Source: Pelecanus crispus
Lineage: Eukaryota > Chordata > Aves > Pelecaniformes > Pelecanidae
Direction of reading: 5' to 3'
NCBI RefSeq assembly: GCF_030463565.1
Contig: NC_134675.1
Coordinates: 10,375,862-10,439,861, forward strand
Length of the DNA: 64,000 bases
This document shows, one piece after another, positions 58,487 through 64,000 of the stretch. The notes under the pieces are model-generated. The model did not search any database. It saw nothing but the letters and a program-made list of their open reading frames with translations, and was not told where the DNA came from. A program made the position numbers and the translations under genes. The stretch's first letter is position 1, and each line of letters begins with the position of its first letter.

Positions 58487-59530
58487 ATTCATAGAGTCAT
58501 AGAATCATAGAATATCTTGAGTCGGAAGAGACCCATAAGGATCATCAAGTCCACTCCCTGCTCCTCGCAGGACTACCTAAAACTAAATCATATGGCTAAG
58601 AGCGTTGTCCAGATGCTCCTTGAACTCTGACAGGCTTGGTGACATGACCACTTCCCTGGGGAGCCTGTTCCAGTGACCGACCACCTTCTCAGTGAAGAAC
58701 CTTTTCCTAATGTCCAGTCTGGACTTCCCCTGATGCAGCTTCATTCCATTTCCTCATGTCCTATCCCTGGTCACCAGAGAGAGGAGGTCAGCACCACACC
58801 CTCTGCTGCCCCCCTTGAGGAAGCTGTAGACTGCAATGAGGTCACCCTTCAGCCTTCTCTTCTCCAAGTTTGAACAAACCAAGTGACCTCAGCCACTCCT
58901 CATAAGTCTTGCCCTCAAGACCTTTCACCATCTTGGTTGCTCTCTTCTGGAGATACTCTAATAGTTTGATGTCCTTCTTATATTGAGGCGCCCAAAACTG
59001 CACACAGTACTCAAGGTGGGGCCACACCCATGCAGCATAGAGGGGGGACAATCACCTCCTTCGACTGACTAGCTATGCTGTGCTTGATGCACCCCAGGAC
59101 ACGGTTGGCCCTTTTGGCTGCCAGGGCACACTGTTGACTCATGTTCAACTTGCCATCAACCCAAACTACCAGATCTCTTTCTGCGGGGCTGCTCTCCAGC
59201 ATCTCATCCCCCAATTTGTATGTATAACCAGGATTACCCCGTCCCAGGTGGAGAATCCGGCACTTGCTCTTGTTAAATTTCATATGGTCGGTGATTGCCC
59301 AGCTCTCTAGTCTATCCAGATCTCTCTGTAAGGCCTCTCTTCCCTCGAGGGAGTCCACAGCTCCTCCTAGTTTAGTATCATTGGCAGGCAAACTTACTTA
59401 ATGTACATTCAACTCCTGCGTCCAGATCATTTATAAAAGCATTAAAGAGCACTGGCCCTACAATTGAGCCCTGTGGAACCCCACTGGTGACTGGCCGCCA
59501 GCCTGATGTAACCCCATTTACTACAACTCT
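58487..59530 (-). mobile_element. older CR1 copy, ORF2 3' half
   Basis: The complete 3' tail of the older subfamily (GAGTCGGAAGAGACCCATAA) and ORF2 up to the VNGVTSGW block. From 58861 it is almost identical to 4216-4870 and carries the same FADD lesion (about 59380-59390). A single-base insertion near 59045 breaks the frame again. Confidence 0.92.
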
Positions 59531-62500
59531 TTGATGGAGTGAAATCATCATCGGTAGGTATTTAGCAGAATTTAATCTACGAAGTAGCATGTATTGCCTT
59601 ATACAACTGGTATCCAAAGAAGCATTGTTCCATTAGGAATGGCTTCATGCTTCACTAGTCCAGAAGGTTAGCAAAGAATGTGATGTTCCTCGTAAATAGT
59701 GTAATTGAGCTAATAGGATAATTTGTTTAAAAAAATCCTTAACTATGTTGCAATTAATACCTGAAATCAGTAAGTAAAAATGATACAATTTATCAGTCTT
59801 TATGCTTTTGGGTTTTTTTTTTTTCACTTTTTCCTGTCCTGGATGGTTAGAGAACAGTCTGTTCCCTTCAATTTATTGTCAGTTTGTGCTCAGTCTCAGG
59901 GTAAGAACATTAGCACAGAGTACTGCTTTGCAGGCTTTATGCTGTACATGGGAATTGTATTTATTAACATCAACTTTTTTCTTTCATGAGGATGTTTATT
60001 AGTCAAGAACTTTGTGAAAAATTACAAATCTTAATTTTGTGCCAATTTAATACAATAAATCGTCTTCTCTTTTATATTTATAAGGCCGATTTATGTTGTT
60101 TATTGCATGTAAAGTTCCTTTAAGATGGATCCAATTACATTTTCACTCTTTTACTTGCCTTAGTGTAAATAAGAACCTATCCATATGCTCTATGCTTTCC
60201 TTCAGCTAATATTAAGTAGGTATCTGGTCCTGGAGACAGATCTGCTTTCATTTACATGGTTACAGCTCCCAGTCACGTTAAACCAGTACAGAGATTGGAT
60301 CCTTAGGTTTTCTCTCATTATTAAAACTAATTATGGGAGAGTTAAAAGCTGAGTAAGCTGAGTAATCATATGATCATGACTGTGTCCTTTACCAGCATTC
60401 TAACCACAGCAGTATAGATGGCAGATTGGACTGCTTCTTTTCATTGGTTGCAGGTTTTTAATTCTCCTTACTTACCAACTATAAAATACAGGCTTGGAAT
60501 TTACAGTCTCTAAAACAAAATAAAATAAAGTGAAAACCCTAATAATCCAAAATCCAGATGTACCATTAACACAGAGCTACTTATCTGATTATATACTTGC
60601 TCTTTGGGTTAGGTTGTATCACAAAAGACCAGCTCAAACTGGTTAAGCACACAGCTAAGCCAGCCACATCTTTGCACAGAAATGTTATAATACTTGTTAG
60701 CAAAAGGAAATTATGCTTATAAATCGTACTGTCAAAAATAATTCTTTTTACTGCATATCCCATCAACTAATGATTGTTGGAGTATTCAGTCTGGAGCTGC
60801 AGAAGAGGTTTATTTCTGCTTCCTGGTCCTTGAAATTTGCAAAGGGCAAGCATTCATTTACGGAATTAAAATGAAAAAACACAAATGGCCAGTGTTGATA
60901 ACCATACTAAAAGCAGTTAGGGGCCAATCCTGGAAACATTTACTTGCTCAGATAGCTTCTTCTCACGCAAATAGTTCTATTAAAATAAAATGGATTACAG
61001 ATATGAGAAAGGGCTGAAGTGCATAAATATCAGACAAATAGCTAAAACCTGTAGCTATATGTGTATTATGTCTAGTTGAAAGCATTCCAACACATAGTCA
61101 TATTCTTCAATCTTTTTATTTCATGAAAATGTATCAACCTATGCTTTTCCTTTCCCTGCTACAAAAGTGATCTGAAGATGATTCTATGTGTAAAAGAGAG
61201 AGAATGCTTCTCATCAAATCTCCAGGTAGTGGCAGGTTGAGACTCTATAGATCAGCTAATCAATAAGATCAATTTATGTTTAATTAAAATTTTAATCAGT
61301 AGGAACATATCCTATGATTTTATTGCTCTGAGATGAAATCCATAAAAAAAGAATATATGAAGAACATGAAACGCTTCTACTGAATATTGGGGCAGTGTCT
61401 ATTAAACTGGAAATTCAGTGTATAAGATTCTTTCATAGACTATCATCTTGGGGTTATAAATCGAGTGTGCGGAGAAATCCTTTCTAGTATCAAGAGCAAC
61501 CATTAAACATCATTTATGCTGACAGATCCCTTCACTGATCAGAGGAAAATTTGGGTTTCATAGCCATGCATGCAAAGAAATGCCCTGCATTCAAAACCTT
61601 CCCTTGGTGCATGTGTAAATTTTTGAGAGGACCCTGCATTCATCAGGTTTTATAAAACATTTCCATTAGTAATGACAATAATTGATGAAATAGGTTCCTC
61701 TAATTCCTTCTCTCCCTTCTCCCTCCCCCACAACTTTTGTCTTTCAGTCTCCAGCCCATTTGCTCTCTCTTTGTCTTCATTTTTTCCTTTACACTTCCCC
61801 TTCATCCCTTTGCCCTCTTCCATGACCTGTGTTTTCTTTTCCCTGCATGGTTCACTCCCCTCTGTTTGCCTCTGTTTCTCCCACTCTTGTTTTAACTCTC
61901 TGTCTCTCTCCTCAACAATTCTCTGTCCCTCCACCCATCCTTTCTTCCCAGGTACTGTGTCAGAGAGGGCAGCCTTAGTGATGTCATTCAGTTTTTCTAA
62001 GGCTGCTGATCATGGATCTGTCTTTTTAAAGACTATGTTTTAATTAATATAGCTAGATTTATACTCAAGCCTGAGTACATCTACAATGAGAATAGTTATA
62101 TTATAGAGTAGACAGATAGAAAAAAAAAAAGCTTCTGTCTATCAATTAATCTGACTAATTATCCAAGCTATCACTGCTCAAAACGTACTACCTTCCCAGA
62201 GCCCAGATCTCCTTCCTTCCTCCCATTAATTGCTTAGGAAAGCAGAAGGGCACTTGAGCATGCCCTGAAGGTCAAACGAATGTGAACAAAATCCTAAAGC
62301 TGATGATAAATTCCCACTATCTATCAGGCCAAAGTGGGCATGATTTCCAGGGCTGAACAGAACAGTTTGCTGCTGGGCTTCTCCGGCCAGCTCATCAGGT
62401 CTCACCTGATCTCACGTATACTTGCAATTTTAGTTATTTATGCATTTGGAACTCAGTTGCATTCATATTAAGCCTTCTTTACGTTGCTCTGCCAATAAAA

Positions 62501-64000
62501 GGGGACCTCTGAGTGGCTGTAAATTACATTAATATCTCATACTGATGTGATGGGGCATTAGAGCAAAGTGGTTGCTGGCCCCTGGAATTCTGCACAAATT
62601 CAGGAAGGAATTTTCAAGAGCAGATGGATGCCTTTCCAGGAGATGAGCTTTAGCTGTTGCAACTTACTGGACTGGGTAGAAGATTAACTGAATGAAATTC
62701 TGTGACACAGGCTACGCCTATGTTGAGATTGAATGCTCATGGTGGTCACTTATAACCATAAAAATCCATCCATCTTTAAACTTTTTTTCTGTAGATCTTT
62801 ATCTTTTTGTTTGTTTGATTGCAAACAACTCTAAAAGATACAGCATTTTTGCAACAGTAGGAGAATAAAGATACAGTAATGTTCTTTGCGTGATTTGCTT
62901 GTTACCTTTAAACAGGATTTATATGGAAAATCATGAATAAACTTTTTAATAGGAGGAAAAACTGTGTGAGGTACTGTCAATCTGAACATGATAACCTTGT
63001 TTTGTATTTATAAACTCTGATGTTTCCAAAGCAGATTTTGAACAGAAACTTCATGTTCATACCCAGGTCACTGATAAAAATCATTGCTATTCAGGGGTTC
63101 TGATTAACTTAGTTCTGTGAGGTATAAGTCCTTGTCCTTTCCATTCAGCTGAGATCTGCCTCTGTGCCTCCACCCCAGCCTCCTCTGTCTCTGAGAAGTA
63201 ATGATCTGGGAGATAGGAATACTTGATAACTGTGTGATTATGGTCTGGATGCTCTATAAATGTTTTTAAAAGCAATAATAAAAATGCACGAGTAACAACA
63301 GATAACCCCGGAAAACCTCTCTTATTGCTATAAAGACATCATTCAAATGCGGTTTCTTTTTCTGTCAACAAAAAGAAGTTCCTTAGGAATCTAGGTCTAG
63401 ACTGGGATTTCCTAAAGTTTTCATCCTGGATAGATAAGCAGAATGGGTACGATATTAACTAGGGGCTGCATCAGAAAATTCTCCTGCACAGCCTCAAATA
63501 AAAGATCCTTCTGTGGCTGTTACAAGGTTTTGCAGACTGCTAGTGGCCTGGGAGAAGGAGAGGGGGTTGGGAGAGCATGTTTGGAAACCCTTAAGCTAAT
63601 GATAACCCTGATCTGGATCAGTTATAAAAACACGAAGGTCATACTCCAGCAAAACTTCCATGTTGGAGTGAAATAGCATTCTATCTTTGAAAAGCGGGGA
63701 GGGTTTTACCTAGATAATTTCCATAAATACTGCAAAAATGTGTACAGCATGGCTTCCCAAGCAATTGTATCAGCTCAGCTGGAGAAGTTGTGAGCTGTAA
63801 GCCCACGTCCCAGGGTGGAGTGTGCAATGGGGACTCTTTATGCTGGACTTACTGCTGAGGAAAAATAGGAAAGATGTGTAACTCTGCCCTAAAAATTGGG
63901 CTGTGTGTGTATTTTTGAGCTGTGTGTATGTTTGGTTTAAGAACACAGAATAATCAACCTGAACTTTAAATGAAAACTTGTAGCACAAGTTTTGGGGCAG
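59531..64000. other. intergenic AT-rich DNA, no gene seen
   Basis: About 4.5 kb without recognised repeats, exons or long ORFs. It contains one pyrimidine-rich stretch (61697-61960) and several A/T runs. On the RAI14 model it is upstream of the gene. Conserved non-coding elements cannot be excluded by eye. Confidence 0.5.

Noticed and set aside
61650..61934. Lys/Glu-rich 94-codon minus ORF
   Set aside because: Antisense of a pyrimidine-rich low-complexity stretch; no splice or family evidence.
1..64000. Novel defence, secondary-metabolite or toxin system
   Set aside because: Nothing of this kind is seen; the content is host intron/intergenic DNA plus retroelements.

Overview
The window is bird nuclear DNA, very probably from a neoavian species. 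The evidence is many CR1 non-LTR retrotransposons with the avian 3' tail (GGTTGGAAAAGACC block, then ATTCTATG octamers), a large set of related ERVL-type LTRs, and a tRNA-Ile SINE with a CR1-like tail. It contains no bacterial, CRISPR or operon-type content. Most long ORFs belong to transposable elements or are antisense shadows of them.

Host gene: a small exon on the minus strand (32774-32865) encodes MKSLKAKFRKSD between a good splice acceptor and a GTAAGT donor. I recognise this as the start of RAI14 (ankycorbin). A CpG island at about 48990-50290 lies 17 kb upstream in the minus direction. It carries a minus-strand donor at 49871-49872 and is the likely RAI14 promoter and non-coding first exon. 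On this model 32866-49872 is intron 1, everything left of 32774 is intron 2, and everything right of about 50.3 kb is upstream intergenic DNA.

Mobile elements, left to right: a CR1 fragment (1-820); a deleted ERVL provirus on + (900-4215); an older antisense CR1 (4216-6121 and 11265-12088) split by a nearly pristine full-length + strand CR1 (6122-11264). The young CR1 has 3.8 tandem 227-bp 5'UTR monomers, a TATA box, an intact ORF1 and an intact ORF2. After it come a CR1 fragment (13425-14330), a 1.15-kb solo LTR of a second family with an internal minisatellite (18442-19594), a broken CR1 (19730-22868), an antisense ERVL provirus with gag-PR-RT and a lysine-type primer-binding site (24254-27882), and several solo ERVL LTRs. 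Further right are a second and a third copy of the minisatellite LTR, an ERVL body lying inverted between + oriented LTR pieces (41212-45419), and an old CR1 (45420-46850). Beyond the CpG island lie the tRNA-Ile SINE (50994-51135), a MIR/CORE-SINE-like relic, further CR1 copies (53384-55426 and 58487-59530) and two more LTRs. About 59.5-64 kb is AT-rich DNA with no recognisable gene.

The most notable object is the full-length CR1. Each near-identical promoter monomer carries paired E2F-like sites, a GC box and a CRE-like half-site in the loop of an inverted repeat. Only this copy and the 5'-truncated copy at 53536-55038 keep an intact FADD reverse transcriptase motif. Two older CR1 copies 54 kb apart share one lesion across that motif, and two ERVL copies share one pol frameshift. 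This suggests that defective source copies were amplified in trans, or that segments were copied between loci.
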